Below, piece by piece: positions 52,345-64,000 of a stretch of DNA of 64,000 bases. The stretch is from Daucus carota subsp. sativus (Eukaryota; Streptophyta; Magnoliopsida; Apiales; Apiaceae). The position numbers were made by a program, and so were the translations under genes. Each line of letters begins with the position of its first letter. Within the stretch, counting starts at the first letter, position 1. Location: positions 38,401,606-38,465,605 of the forward strand of contig NC_030387.2 of the NCBI RefSeq assembly GCF_001625215.2. The letters run 5' to 3'. The notes beneath the pieces were generated by a model. That model saw only the letters and a program-made list of their open reading frames with translations, searched no databases and was not told where the DNA came from.

Positions 52345-55013
52345 CCGAACAAAAGCTTTGTTTTCATTTTCCACATTACTGCTAAAGAGAAGAGGGGAAG
52401 GAATTTGGTAGAAGAAGAGAGTTAAGCAGAAGAAATTTATTGAAGTTTCACTCCGAAAGTTCCTGTAAAGCAAGGTAAGTCACTTGGCTTTTTAATTAAA
52501 TGGAGAATTAATTCCAATATTTAATTGAGGACCCACTTGCGTATATTAATTTGAGTGATCTAAAATACTTAAATTTATTCAATCAAATTGGTAAGTGTCT
52601 AATTTAGGATCATAGTATCTATTTTGGGATAATTAATAGAGTCATATACATCTAAAGGAGCTTGGGGATTTTGCCTAAACTACTGTAAAATTTGGTCTTA
52701 TGTTTAAGTTGGAGTTTTGATGAAGTGGTGATAAATTGTTAAGATTGGTTGTGTTGATTAACGTGCTAATTGGAGATGGAGTTCGAGTCGGGGAGAGAGG
52801 AAGGAAAGTAGTAGGAGATGAGGGGAAAAAAAAAGATGTGAGGGAGGTGAATATAGTAGTGACATAATGAGAATTTTACAAGTTGGAGGAATTTAATAAA
52901 TTCCAAAAATATAGTAATTGGGTAGGTTAAATAATAAAATTAATAAAATATGGGAATTGAATTTATAAAGTAGGATTTGGGTTGAAAAAGGAAATAATAA
53001 TATTGGAAGAGAAATGTTGGCTGTTGATGATTGGGGAGATTTTTGGTAAATTTGTACTTGTGCATGATTAGTAATATTACTAATAAAAATTGAAAAAGAA
53101 AATATATAACTATATAAGAATTAGATTTATATAGTTCGATTTGGTTGAATAAATAATATGGGGGATAAATGTTTGACTTAAGGTGATTGGGTTAATAAAG
53201 TGGTATTTGGGAGTCGTAAATAAAGTGTAGATTGAGATTTATTTTTTAGATTAATTATGTTGTGAGAATAAAATAGAGTTAAAAGAATGCTTGAAGACAT
53301 AATTAGAGAGAAAATGGGATTTGTGATTGGTGTTTTAGGAATTTAATAAGGAAAAATGGGGTTACTATTGAAAAGACTTTAAATGTTTAGAAATCGAAGG
53401 AGTTTGGTATTATTGTTAAAGCGGTAACTTTGGGAATGTAGTAGATAAACTTGAAAATCCGGTTTAGTTATTTATAAAATAATTTAATAAATGATTAAAT
53501 TAGAGAGAAGTGAGACTTTGGGAAAATAAGAAGAATGTAAATTAGAAATATTTAGTTGGCTATTTGTCAAGGATAAGGCTTATACCAAAAGAGAGTTAAA
53601 AACAAGAGGTTGCAGTTAAATATTTAGAGAAAGAGAATTGAATAACCATGTATCCATACGAGATTTAATATATACAAGAACAAATAATATTAAATAATTT
53701 ATAGTGGATCTTTTAAGATCATTACTTAACGATGAATATTACTAAATATTATTATTTTGTGGCATAGAATATTTCTTATTTGGAAAGGACGAAGCTCAAT
53801 TATTCGATTTAAATTCAGAATTATTTTGCGAAGGAAGCCAGGCAAGTTCACTATCCCTCTCTTGATGTGAAGTTTCTCGTGCCTATTTAATAATTGTGTG
53901 AAAAGTGTTGATTGTGAAAATATTACATTTCGTACCAATGTGAATCGAGAAAATATCTCCGTTTCATTATGAAGGCTTTAAGATATTGTTCAAATATTAC
54001 TTTCTATAATCTGAGCCCTCTCATTGTACGGGGATGAGCTGATCCTAATAACGATAATATTTTGAATCTTTGAAACTTGAGGAGAATACATTGCAGCGAT
54101 GATCTCACCACAATCAACCTACTCCCCTTTTGGAGATCATCTTAATTCTTGGAATCTTGTTCTTTTAATTATCCTTCACTTCTACCTTCAGGTAATCTTT
54201 GTTGAAAGGGTGCATTGTTCGCACTTCTTTGGTAAAGATGAGAAGTGTTTGTTTGGGAGAATTTCCTTGTATTCGGAGGAATCTGTTCAAGCTGGTCAAC
54301 ACGGATTTCTTAAATTCGTGGTAGAGTTGAATTTACTATCTGGTAAGGCAGATAGTTTAGGGTTACAAATGTTAACCCTTATGCTAGCAAATGAGAGTGG
54401 TAGGTGTGTCTTGTGCGGTTACGATCAGACTGCAAAGATCACACAGGAGAACGGTATTCACGAAATGGTACTGATCGAGCCATGTAGTGTTACCGAGAGG
54501 TGGAAGACCAGCGTTTTCCTTACTTGAACTTGATTTTTCATTTCACGGTAGCTGCTTTGTTGCTTTGACTTGAATTGTTTTCTATGCCTTACGTGCATAT
54601 TCTGCTGATTGTTGTTTTGTTCTATGTGGACTTGCTGAGCAATTTGATTGCTCATTCTTGCATCTATTTTATTTCTTTTTGAGCAGTAAATAGTGAGTAT
54701 GCCACAACTCAAGAAAACCGCCCGGAAATGGGTTTTTAGCAAAGGCAGAAAAAAGGCGCATCACCCAAGCTGAGACTGCTAGACTACGCCGTTTGGTTGT
54801 ACGAGCTATAGTTATTATAATGGTCTGGAATCAGACTTCCCTTTATGTAATAAAGTTAGAGTCGGTAGTAATGTTGTAAGACGATCGACCCTGGACTTGT
54901 GGGGGCAAGAGTTGGATTATGTAATATTAATATGTAATGCAAGTGTTCTTTTGAGTCAGATGTTTAGTGGCGGACCAGATCTGCGGGATGTGGATCTGGG
55001 GGCGTTACAGGTT

Positions 55014-55025
55014 TGGTATCAGAGC
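55014..55025 (+). other. Primer binding site (initiator tRNA-Met)
   Basis: TGGTATCAGAGC, four bases after the 5' LTR end, is complementary to the 3' end of plant initiator tRNA-Met, the usual primer for this group. Confidence 0.88.
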
Positions 55026-56892
55026 TGTAGTTATATCCTTAGGATTTGAGAAACCCTAGGAATATAACGAGCGAGAATGATATGAAGTTTAAGATAAGGT
55101 GCCCTAGTACCTATCTCCATATGTTAGAGAACATATGTACCAAATAAACTTTTAGCAAAGGGTTAGTAGACCCTACAAGTATAAACATTTATAGTTACGA
55201 GCAATCGTAGTAGTAACTATTAGTAATGGTGTTTGTTGTATTATGTAGATGTCAGGTTACGACTGATACTGATCCATTGATGGAGATTGAGATGATAGAC
55301 ATCGAGTATGGGAATTCTTCTATACAGATATTTGAACCACCAACACCTGAGATCATTAACTTAGTATTTGAGGAGATCGGGGATAAAGAATCTTCTGAGT
55401 TCAATAAGAGTGATGGGATGGACATCTTTCCATCTTTACCTGAGATGATTTCTGTTCCTACTTTGACCACTTCCTTTTCGGATACCACTTCTACTGTTCC
55501 TCCACTTGTTTCGGAGAATGGAGACCCTTCTATTCTAGACTTGCTTCGACATTTTAAGCCCACACCTCTTCTTATAGCCCTACTACCACACATACTTTTA
55601 ATCGTTGTCATTTTGGGACTGTTGTGTCATCTTTGATTGGGGATGCTCCTGTACCACCTTTGAGTAGCAATACCTTTGTTTATATACTATTCGAACCTCG
55701 AGTTCGAGTTTCACCCACTGTTACCACTTTATCCGAGACTTTTGTACCACTTACAGCTTTATCCACTATTCTAGTGTTCTGCACCTCAGACTACCCCTTT
55801 TCAAATTAGCGAATCTTCTTTTGTACCAGTTTCTATACCTCCGAGTGGCAACTTTATACCACTTTCAAAGTATATGTCTTTGGTTCACCAGCAGTTGAGA
55901 GAGTCTAGTTATGAGTCTAGATTTGGGATTCCAGAATCTTATGATCCTATGTCTGTTTCTGCGGGTTCATATTTTCTTGCCCGAGAGTTTAGTATGGAGA
56001 CTGTTTATCAGATTTCTGTTTCTGTATTTGAGGGACTCTGTATATGTTACACTTGAGCTTTCTGAATTCCAGCATAGGGTCTCAGAGATATTTGGTGATA
56101 GATTTGTTGTTTTATGTATAGCTTGACTTTTGAGGGATAACACACGTAGTCTGTGTGTATCGCAGTTATAGTATATGATGTATCTGGAGAATATGTAGAC
56201 ATTGTATAGTATCATAATAGGGAATCGTGCATATCCTTTGGTGAAGATGCAGATGCTATAGTTTCGATCAATAGATCATTCTGGCAGTAGAAATGTATGT
56301 AGGTAATCTTTTGTATAGTGATGACCAGATTAGACTTGATGTAGTAGGATGATAACCAGGTCAGATGTACTTTCTATATCATGACTTCTACCCCGAAAGC
56401 TTCGGATATTATGACCATTATGGGAGGGATGATCAATCTTTATTTGTTTATACTTTTCCTATATTTGTTGCACTTGTCAACCACCTTTGACCTGTTTCAT
56501 TTCCGTCAACTATCTTGCATTTGCTACATCAATAATCCAATGTGAAGTCCTTTAAAAAAAAAATGTATGTGTTCAAATTTTAAAGTTTTTAGAGGTTTCC
56601 AAAAAGAAAAACGTTCAGGTTTCTAAAGTTTTAAAGTTTTTCAAAAGAGAGGGTGCAACCTTTAATGTTTCTAAAGTTTTCAAAGAAATGCAATTTTGAT
56701 ACAACTTGTGTTTTCAACCAAGATGTGGAACCTGTTTTAAAAAGTTTTATACAACCAAGATGTGGAACCTGTTTTAAAAAGTTTTATACTGTGTATGTTA
56801 CAAAATTGCACCTTGTTGTACCTTTGGATAAACCTTGCATTCTGTATAATGATGAGAACTATTAAACGGTTTTGTCTACTCTTATAGATTGA
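55026..56892 (+). other. Long leader between PBS and gag with a broken ORF
   Basis: About 1.9 kb where related elements start gag soon after the PBS. Open segments in shifting frames (55226-55636, 55624-55809, 55874-56056) encode serine/threonine/proline-rich, acidic peptide with no recognised domain (PTLTTSFSDTTSTVPPL). They may be one decayed ORF. From about 56530 there are repeats of AAAGTTTT and a duplicated 34-bp unit (56728-56790, GATGTGGAACCTGTTTTAAA). Confidence 0.45.
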
Positions 56893-57558
56893 GATGGATT
56901 TAAACCTGAATGAAAACCTTGTTGATGAATCAATACCAGATGCTTCACTTGAATTTCAACCCAGGCCCAATCTTGTTCAATTACTTGTTGATCTTCTTCA
57001 ACAACATACCCAGAATTTTCGAAACGATACTGAAAGAAGTTCTTCAAGTCATCTTACTAAACCGATTATTTATTTCAAATCTTTCAAGTCTTTGCAACCT
57101 CCAGAGTTTAAAAGGGACTGTAGTTCCCGTTGAGGCCAAGATATGGCTAAAAAAAAATAATAATAATAATAGAGAAGACTTTTGAAATAGTTGGTACATA
57201 AGAGGATAAGAAAAATATTTTTAATGCTTATATGCTTAATGGAGAGGCTAATTATTGGTGGATAGCTAAGCTAGTTCTAGAAGAGTCTAGTGTGATATCA
57301 TGGACTAGGTTTACAAAGTTATTGCTAGAGAAGTATGTTCCTAAACACCTAGAGAATCATATAGAGCTCAAATTTCTAGAACCTGAGCAAGAGAGTATGT
57401 TAGTAGCTGAATATGAAGCTAAGTTTATCGAACTTTCGAAATTTATTCCACATCGAGTAAATACGGACGAAAAGAAAGCTAAATGTTTACAGCCGGGCTT
57501 AAAGCCCTGGATTCAGAGTAGGGTAACTATTCTCAAGATTGCTAGCTATGCGACGTAA
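56893..57558 (+). pseudogene. gag remnant of the LTR retrotransposon
   Basis: ATG 56893 starts a capsid-type protein in separate frames. The N-terminal helix is followed by FKSLQPPEFKRD, then a frame break over a (TAA)n-like microsatellite (57152-57172). The major homology part (57232-57558) reads MLNGEANYWWIAKL, then FTKLLLEKYVPKH and EAKFIELSKFIPH, typical of the Ty3 retrotransposon gag domain. At least two breaks; no zinc knuckle found downstream. Confidence 0.75.
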
Positions 57559-59384
57559 GTGTACAAAACTTGTATAGTTGAGGCAAGCAATGAGTTGTTT
57601 AACATAGAGATTGTCGATAAGAAACGGAAACCCCTGCAAAACAATCAAAATATTAAAAAAGAAACGTTGGACTCATGGTGTGAAGGAACCTTTTGTAAAA
57701 TAAGAAATGCCGCGAGCAGAGAATATAGGTGAAATAGAAGGAAATAAAATGTTTAGAACTTCGCAAACCGCGAACGCGTTACAAGGGAGATCCCCGTTGC
57801 CTGAGTAGAAGATCTGTAGAATACGCTATTTATGAATAATATTACGTTTCACACTACTTCAGCTCAAGTTGACATCAAACCTCATTTTGAAAACTGAGAA
57901 GTTTGTTCTGTATCTTGAGTCCTTCCTTTGTTCGGAAGCGACTACCCCTAATAATCAATATTTCTTTGATGTCACAAAATCTTTTGTGATTCATGATTCG
58001 AGAATTGGAATAAATATACACCACAATGATGATCTCAATCTAATAATTCTAAGGGATCGTCTCATATTTGATTCTATTTCTGATTTTATCCACTGAAAAT
58101 CCTTGAATTGTGATTAAAGGATGCATTGCTCGCATTCCTTGGAAGAAGTGTGTTGAGAAATAATTATGATAGATCAAGGTTGTCCAAATTGTGAAATAAC
58201 GATTCAAAAGCAAATCTTTGAAATAAATCTTCCTTGATATTTCTTCAATCTGATTGGGATGAACAACCCTAATTATAGGGGACACAAGGTATACCTATCT
58301 GTGTGATAGGAGTTGGATGGGACGCCATCACTTGTGTGTGTTGTAATTACAAGAAGGTTAACAACCTTTAGTAGTGTCTTAATTTGGACACGCAACACTT
58401 AGTTCATTTGATCGTATTGGGCTCCCAATCATCCTCTTTATTCAAATGAAAGCTATTTTGAAAAATCATTGATCGGTGATTACCTGTGTGAAAGACTCTT
58501 ATATATCCAAGAAAGTTTTATAATTCTTATTTCTTTTGAGTTCTCTTCAAAATGCTCAGATTTCAAATTCTTTGATTTTGTTCTTTTCAAAAATACAATT
58601 TTCTTTTGAAGGTGTTTCAAGAAGGTCTTGTATGGAGAGATAAAATTCAGACCCTCGAATTTGAGGATTTTTACATCGATTATCGAGAGTTAAATAAGTC
58701 GACCCTTTATCTAGGGTTGATGATTTGTTTAATTAGTTGAAGAGAGCATCTTACTTTTTAAAATAGACTTGAGATCTGAATGCCATCAGTTAAGGAATCA
58801 GGTTTGAGAATGTACCTAAGACATCCTTTAAAACCCAATATGGACATTATGAGTTATTGGTGATGTCTTTTATATTGACTAATGCACCTACAATGTTTAT
58901 GGATCTTATGAATAGAGTTTTTAAGAAATATTTGGATAAGTTCATTATTATTTTATCAATGATATTTTGATTTATTCTGAGACGAAAGAAGAACATGTTG
59001 AGTATCTTAGAATAACTTTGGAAATTTAGAAGGAAAAAAAAATGTTATAGGCAAATTGAAAGGTGAATTTTTGATTGAGCAAGTACAATTTTTAGGGCGT
59101 ATAGTTTCTAAAGAAGGTATATCAGTAAACCCCGCAAAGATTGATGGAGTATCAAATTGGGAAAGACTAAGGTTCCCAACAGAAGTAAGAATTTTCTTGG
59201 ATTAGTAGGGATATTATAGAAGATTCGTAAAAGATTTCTCCAAAATTGCGACTCCTTTGACCAAGTTGACTACAAAAGAAGAGAAGTTTGAATGGACCCC
59301 TAAATGCGAAGAGAGTTTCAAGAATTAAAGGAGCTACTAACAACGGCTCTTGTGCTGATCCTATCTGACGAAACATGAAATTTT
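57559..59384 (+). pseudogene. Decayed protease/reverse transcriptase region
   Basis: Multiple stops and frameshifts. Reverse transcriptase is recognisable at about 58680-59000: a [23 protein letters not shown] stretch and NDILIYS in different frames around the catalytic centre (58930-58975). The RNase H/connection part (FLGRIVSKEGI-like) lies at about 59085-59330. The middle part (about 57830-58660) shows no retroelement similarity except a short resemblance to the LTR (GGATGCATTGCTCGCATTCC near 58120). It may be foreign sequence. No functional enzyme can come from here. Confidence 0.6.
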
Positions 59385-61292
59385 GTGATCTATAGTGATA
59401 AAGGACTAGGATGTGTCATTATGCAACACGGAAAAGTGATAGCGTATGTTTCTAGACAACTTAAGGACTATAAATTAATATACCATACCCATGACCTAGA
59501 GTTAGCTGCTATAGTGTTTGCTTTAAAGATTTGGCGTCATTATTTGTATGGTGAGAAGTGTGAGATATTTACTGATCATAAAAGTTTAAAATATCTGTTT
59601 ACTCAGAAAGAGTTGAACATGAGACAGAGAAGATGGTTAGAATTGATAAAGGATTATGACTGTACAATCAACTACCACCCAGGGAAAGCGAATGTAGTTG
59701 CTGATGCTTTAAGTAGAAAAGAAAGAATAAATATGATGTCTTTACCAAAGGAATTGATTAAGGAAATGGAAAGATTAAAGTTGGAAATTAAGGATTCGGA
59801 GCATAAGGAGGGAAGAATTTATGAGATGTTAGTACAACCGGAACTAATAGAAAGAATCAAAAAGAGTCAGGAATTAATGATTGAAGAAAGACGATCTGAA
59901 TTGACTGGTGATGAGTACTTGAGTGTTAAAGATGAAAAAGGAGTTAGGAGATTTGCCAACAGAATTTGGATTCCTAACCTGATAGATCTTAAGAGGGATA
60001 TTCTGAGTGAAGCTCATGAGTCAAAATATTCTATACACCCAGGAAGCACCAAAATGTATCAAGATTTAAAGAGAAATTATTGGTGGCCTAATATGAAAAG
60101 AGAGATTGCCGACTGGGTGAGTAAATGTCTAACATGTCAAAAAGTAAAAGCTGAACATCAACGACCTGGTGGATTATTGCAACCACTAGAGATCCCAGAA
60201 TGGAAATGGGAACATATTACCATGGATTTCATAGTAGGATTTCCTAGGACTCGAGCAAATCATGATGCTATTTGGGTAATTGTTGATAGATTGACAAAAT
60301 CGGCGCATTTTCTTCCTATTAGTGAGAAATATACCCTCGAAAGATTAGTGAAAATGTACATGAATGAAGTTGTGTCTAAACATGGAGTGCCAATATCAAT
60401 TGTTTCGGATAGAGATGCTAGGTTTACATCAAGATTTTGGCAAGCATTTCAGGAATGCTTTGGAACTAGGCTTAACCTGAGTACTGCATACCACCCTCAA
60501 ACAGATGGACAAAGTGAAAGGACAATCCAGACTATAGAGGATATGTTAAGAGCTTGTTCTTTAGATTTCAAAGGAAGTTGGGATGATCACTTACCTCTAG
60601 TAGAGTTTTCTTATAACAACAGCTATCACGCCAGTATTGGAATGGCACCTTTTGAGGCATTGTATGGTAGAAAATGTAGATCACCACTTTGCTGGGATGA
60701 AGTTGGAGAGAAAAAGATTTTAGGACCAGAACTAGTTCAACATACCAAACAATCAATTGAGAAAATAAGAAAAAGACTAGTTGCAGCTCAAGATAGGCAA
60801 AAGAAATATGCGGACTTAAAAAGGAATGAGAAAGTCTTTGATGTAGGAGAAAAAGTACTTCTAAAAGTATCGCCTTGGAAAGGAGTAATTAGATTTGGTA
60901 AAAGAAGTAAGTTAAACCCGAGATATATAGGACCATTTGAGATTTTGAGAAAAGTAGGAAGTGTTTCTTATCAATTGGCCTTACCCCCAGATTTACAACA
61001 TATCCATGATGTTTTCCATGTATCCATGTTAAAAATTTACAAGACCGACAACCGTCATGTTCTAAACTACGAGCCAGTAAATATTCAATCTGATCTAACA
61101 TACGAAGAGCAACCAGTGGAGATAGTAGATTCAAAAATTCAAGAATTGAGGACTAAGAGAGTCAAGTTAGTTAAAGTAATATGGCGAAATCAAGCTGTCG
61201 AAGAAGCTACGTGGGAATTAGAGGAAGAAATGAGGAAGAATTACCCAGAGTTGTTCGGCACTAATCGAGATTCCGAGGACGGAATCCCTTAA
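59385..61292 (+). CDS. RNase H-integrase-chromodomain part of pol, open frame
   Basis: A 635-residue open frame that forms the 3' half of a polyprotein, not a complete gene. RNase H occupies about 1-115 ([11 protein letters not shown] at the start, [23 protein letters not shown]). The integrase zinc domain H..H..C..C lies at about 210-250. The catalytic core has acidic residues near 279 (MDFIVG), 341 (SDRDARF) and 377 (SERTIQT). A chromodomain-like end at about 577-625 ([12 protein letters not shown], then [14 protein letters not shown]) would direct integration to marked chromatin. Its first Met is only an internal one; a TGA lies just upstream. Without the reverse transcriptase it cannot support its own transposition. 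Confidence 0.88.
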   Translation: MIYSDKGLGCVIMQHGKVIAYVSRQLKDYKLIYHTHDLELAAIVFALKIWRHYLYGEKCEIFTDHKSLKYLFTQKELNMRQRRWLELIKDYDCTINYHPGKANVVADALSRKERINMMSLPKELIKEMERLKLEIKDSEHKEGRIYEMLVQPELIERIKKSQELMIEERRSELTGDEYLSVKDEKGVRRFANRIWIPNLIDLKRDILSEAHESKYSIHPGSTKMYQDLKRNYWWPNMKREIADWVSKCLTCQKVKAEHQRPGGLLQPLEIPEWKWEHITMDFIVGFPRTRANHDAIWVIVDRLTKSAHFLPISEKYTLERLVKMYMNEVVSKHGVPISIVSDRDARFTSRFWQAFQECFGTRLNLSTAYHPQTDGQSERTIQTIEDMLRACSLDFKGSWDDHLPLVEFSYNNSYHASIGMAPFEALYGRKCRSPLCWDEVGEKKILGPELVQHTKQSIEKIRKRLVAAQDRQKKYADLKRNEKVFDVGEKVLLKVSPWKGVIRFGKRSKLNPRYIGPFEILRKVGSVSYQLALPPDLQHIHDVFHVSMLKIYKTDNRHVLNYEPVNIQSDLTYEEQPVEIVDSKIQELRTKRVKLVKVIWRNQAVEEATWELEEEMRKNYPELFGTNRDSEDGIP

Positions 61293-61303
61293 GGAGGGAA
61301 GAA
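61291..61303 (+). other. Polypurine tract
   Basis: AAGGAGGGAAGAA directly before the 3' LTR, the plus-strand primer site of reverse transcription. Confidence 0.8.
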
Positions 61304-64000
61304 TGTAACAACCGTGAAATTTACAAGTACGCCAAAATGCGGCTATTTAATTTAATTATTTATTGTGTAAAAAGACTATTATTATAGTCTCGAATTTAAT
61401 AAAAATATATGATATAAAAAGTATCAATTAAAATATTATAGTTGCGAGAATTCTAAAAAATGTATTATATCAACTAGTGTGGACCAGTATTTTAATATAT
61501 GTGTTAAATCGAGAGTTGCGTTTAAACGAAGAATCTAGTTGACGCGGTTATCTAACTGCAGCCCGTGAATAGATAAATATAACGTCTTAGCCAAGTTGAT
61601 TATTTTATTATAGACTCAAAATTTGGTAATAAAATATTAAAATGATAATTAATATATTTATTTATGTTATTATTTTATTCAATAATTAATTATTTAATAT
61701 TATTTTTGAAATTATCCGAGAATAACCGAGCCAAGCGGGATAATTTTTACGAGTCGGAACTTGGGGCCCAAGTCATAATACTTGGAGCCCAAGCATACAA
61801 CTTGGATCCCAAGTTTACGTGGTGGCCAAGTAGAATTAATTAATTAATTAGGCATACATTAGGAGAGTCATTAGCTTTAATGAGGATTAGTAAATGAGTA
61901 TAAATACCGAACAAAAGCTTTGTTTTCATTTTCCACATTACTGCTAAAGAGAAGAGGGGAAGGAATTTGGTAGAAGAAGAGAGTTAAGCAGAAGAAATTT
62001 ATTGAAGTTTCACTCCGAAAGTTCCTGTAAAGCAAGGTAAGTCACTTGGCTTTTTAATTAAATGGAGAATTAATTCCAATATTTAATTGAGGACCCACTT
62101 GCGTATATTAATTTGAGTGATCTAAAATACTTAAATTTATTCAATCAAATTGGTAAGTGTCTAATTTAGGATCATAGTATCTATTTTGGGATAATTAATA
62201 GAGTCATATACATCTAAAGGAGCTTGGGGATTTTGCCTAAACTACTGTAAAATTTGGTCTTATGTTTAAGTTGGAGTTTTGATGAAGTGGTGATAAATTG
62301 TTAAGATTGGTTGTGTTGATTAACGTGCTAATTGGAGATGGAGTTCGAGTCGGGGAGAGAGGAAGGAAAGTAGTAGGAGATGAGGGGAAAAAAAAAGATG
62401 TGAGGGAGGTGAATATAGTAGTGACATAATGAGAATTTTACAAGTTGGAGGAATTTAATAAATTCCAAAAATATAGTAATTGGGTAGGTTAAATAATAAA
62501 ATTAATAAAATATGGGAATTGAATTTATAAAGTAGGATTTGGGTTGAAAAAGGAAATAATAATATTGGAAGAGAAATGTTGGCTGTTGATGATTGGGGAG
62601 ATTTTTGGTAAATTTGTACTTGTGCATGATTAGTAATATTACTAATAAAAATTGAAAAAGAAAATATATAACTATATAAGAATTAGATTTATATAGTTCG
62701 ATTTGGTTGAATAAATAATATGGGGGATAAATGTTTGACTTAAGGTGATTGGGTTAATAAAGTGGTATTTGGGAGTCGTAAATAAAGTGTAGATTGAGAT
62801 TTATTTTTTAGATTAATTATGTTGTGAGAATAAAATAGAGTTAAAAGAATGCTTGAAGACATAATTAGAGAGAAAATGGGATTTGTGATTGGTGTTTTAG
62901 GAATTTAATAAGGAAAAATGGGGTTACTATTGAAAAGACTTTAAATGTTTAGAAATCGAAGGAGTTTGGTATTATTGTTAAAGCGGTAACTTTGGGAATG
63001 TAGTAGATAAACTTGAAAATCCGGTTTAGTTATTTATAAAATAATTTAATAAATGATTAAATTAGAGAGAAGTGAGACTTTGGGAAAATAAGAAGAATGT
63101 AAATTAGAAATATTTAGTTGGCTATTTGTCAAGGATAAGGCTTATACCAAAAGAGAGTTAAAAACAAGAGGTTGCAGTTAAATATTTAGAGAAAGAGAAT
63201 TGAATAACCATGTATCCATACGAGATTTAATATATACAAGAACAAATAATATTAAATAATTTATAGTGGATCTTTTAAGATCATTACTTAACGATGAATA
63301 TTACTAAATATTATTATTTTGTGGCATAGAATATTTCTTATTTGGAAAGGACGAAGCTCAATTATTCGATTTAAATTCAGAATTATTTTGCGAAGGAAGC
63401 CAGGCAAGTTCACTATCCCTCTCTTGATGTGAAGTTTCTCGTGCCTATTTAATAATTGTGTGAAAAGTGTTGATTGTGAAAATATTACATTTCGTACCAA
63501 TGTGAATCGAGAAAATATCTCCGTTTCATTATGAAGGCTTTAAGATATTGTTCAAATATTACTTTCTATAATCTGAGCCCTCTCATTGTACGGGGATGAG
63601 CTGATCCTAATAACGATAATATTTTGAATCTTTGAAACTTGAGGAGAATACATTGCAGCGATGATCTCACCACAATCAACCTACTCCCCTTTTGGAGATC
63701 ATCTTAATTCTTGGAATCTTGTTCTTTTAATTATCCTTCACTTCTACCTTCAGGTAATCTTTGTTGAAAGGGTGCATTGTTCGCACTTCTTTGGTAAAGA
63801 TGAGAAGTGTTTGTTTGGGAGAATTTCCTTGTATTCGGAGGAATCTGTTCAAGCTGGTCAACACGGATTTCTTAAATTCGTGGTAGAGTTGAATTTACTA
63901 TCTGGTAAGGCAGATAGTTTAGGGTTACAAATGTTAACCCTTATGCTAGCAAATGAGAGTGGTAGGTGTGTCTTGTGCGGTTACGATCAGACTGCAAAGA
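61304..64000 (+). repeat. 3' LTR (partial, runs off the window)
   Basis: The first 2697 bp of the LTR. Every block I compared matches the 5' LTR at a constant offset of 9562 bases, without indels or visible substitutions. Confidence 0.92.

Larger units (their letters stand above)
51742..55009 (+). repeat. 5' LTR
   Basis: 3268 bp, from TGTAACAACC to GGGGGCGTTACA, unusually long. A TATAAATA box is at 52337-52344, a polyadenylation-type AATAAA at 54849. A 142-codon ORF (54099-54527) inside it has no recognised domain and is probably chance. Confidence 0.92.
51742..64000 (+). mobile_element. Ty3-type LTR retrotransposon (chromovirus), 3' LTR cut by the window end
   Basis: Two direct LTRs start TGTAACAACCGTGAAATTTA at 51742 and 61304. 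The order is 5' LTR, PBS, gag, decayed protease/RT, RNase H, integrase with C-terminal chromodomain, polypurine tract, 3' LTR. Integrase after RT and the chromodomain place it among Ty3 chromoviruses, probably Tekay/Del-like. The 5' edge of the target duplication should be TCATT (51737-51741), but its partner lies outside the window. Confidence 0.92.

Noticed and set aside
54099..54527. 142-residue ORF in the LTR as a gene
   Set aside because: No recognised domain, present in both LTRs simply because they are copies; likely chance.

Overview
The window is nuclear DNA from a flowering plant, most likely a eudicot. The host genes have short GT-AG introns, the intergenic DNA is AT-rich, and there are many plant-type transposons. 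The coding repertoire is plant-specific: a chloroplast geranylgeranyl reductase, a cyclic Dof factor, an EF-hand protein, a GDSL lipase, an Ole e 1 protein and a PSY-like peptide. Abundant CTCCCTCCGT-type Stowaway-like MITEs would fit an asterid such as an Apiaceae, but the sequence alone does not settle the species.

Layout. 0.5-4 kb (minus): a broken fragment of an SMP/C2-domain (NTMC2-type) gene with an in-frame stop, plus two unrecognised exon-like ORFs. 4.1-6.5 kb: an Ole e 1-like secreted protein gene (+) converging on intronless CHLP (-). 7-11.8 kb: a repeat graveyard. It holds a tRNA-Gly-like repeat family, a hAT-like element with an 8-bp target duplication, a Stowaway-like MITE, and a Helitron inserted in a tRNA-like repeat that itself carries a 552-bp foldback element. 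12.2-13.8 kb: a five-exon GDSL lipase with two tiny duplicated inserts in its introns. 15.0-15.5 kb: a three-exon PSY-like peptide gene. 17.1-21.6 kb: an L1-type LINE with an intact 1361-residue ORF2.

23.96-34.44 kb is one Mutator-like element (MULE). It has 761-bp terminal inverted repeats and a perfect 10-bp target duplication. It carries a mudrA-like transposase gene with one apparent frameshift and four cargo genes: an acidic protein gene, its inverted pseudogene copy, a 143-residue protein, and a GRF-zinc-finger/coiled-coil/membrane protein. All four cargo genes share a near-identical TATA core, CCTATAAATAGG, that the transposase gene lacks. The acidic proteins end in a motif resembling a SUMO-interacting motif. 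This is the most unusual system in the window.

34.6-37.5 kb holds further hAT-like elements and a three-level nest (hAT-like in MITE in MITE). 38.7-40.9 kb is a cyclic Dof factor gene. 43.5-51.4 kb is a decayed local duplication field around a membrane-anchored EF-hand (CML45/46-like) gene at 47.1 kb. 51.74-64 kb is a Ty3-type chromovirus LTR retrotransposon. Its two LTRs look identical wherever compared, yet its gag-pol is badly degraded. The window ends inside the 3' LTR.

The host genes are independent single genes, not a pathway cluster. The only apparent gene cooperation is inside the MULE.
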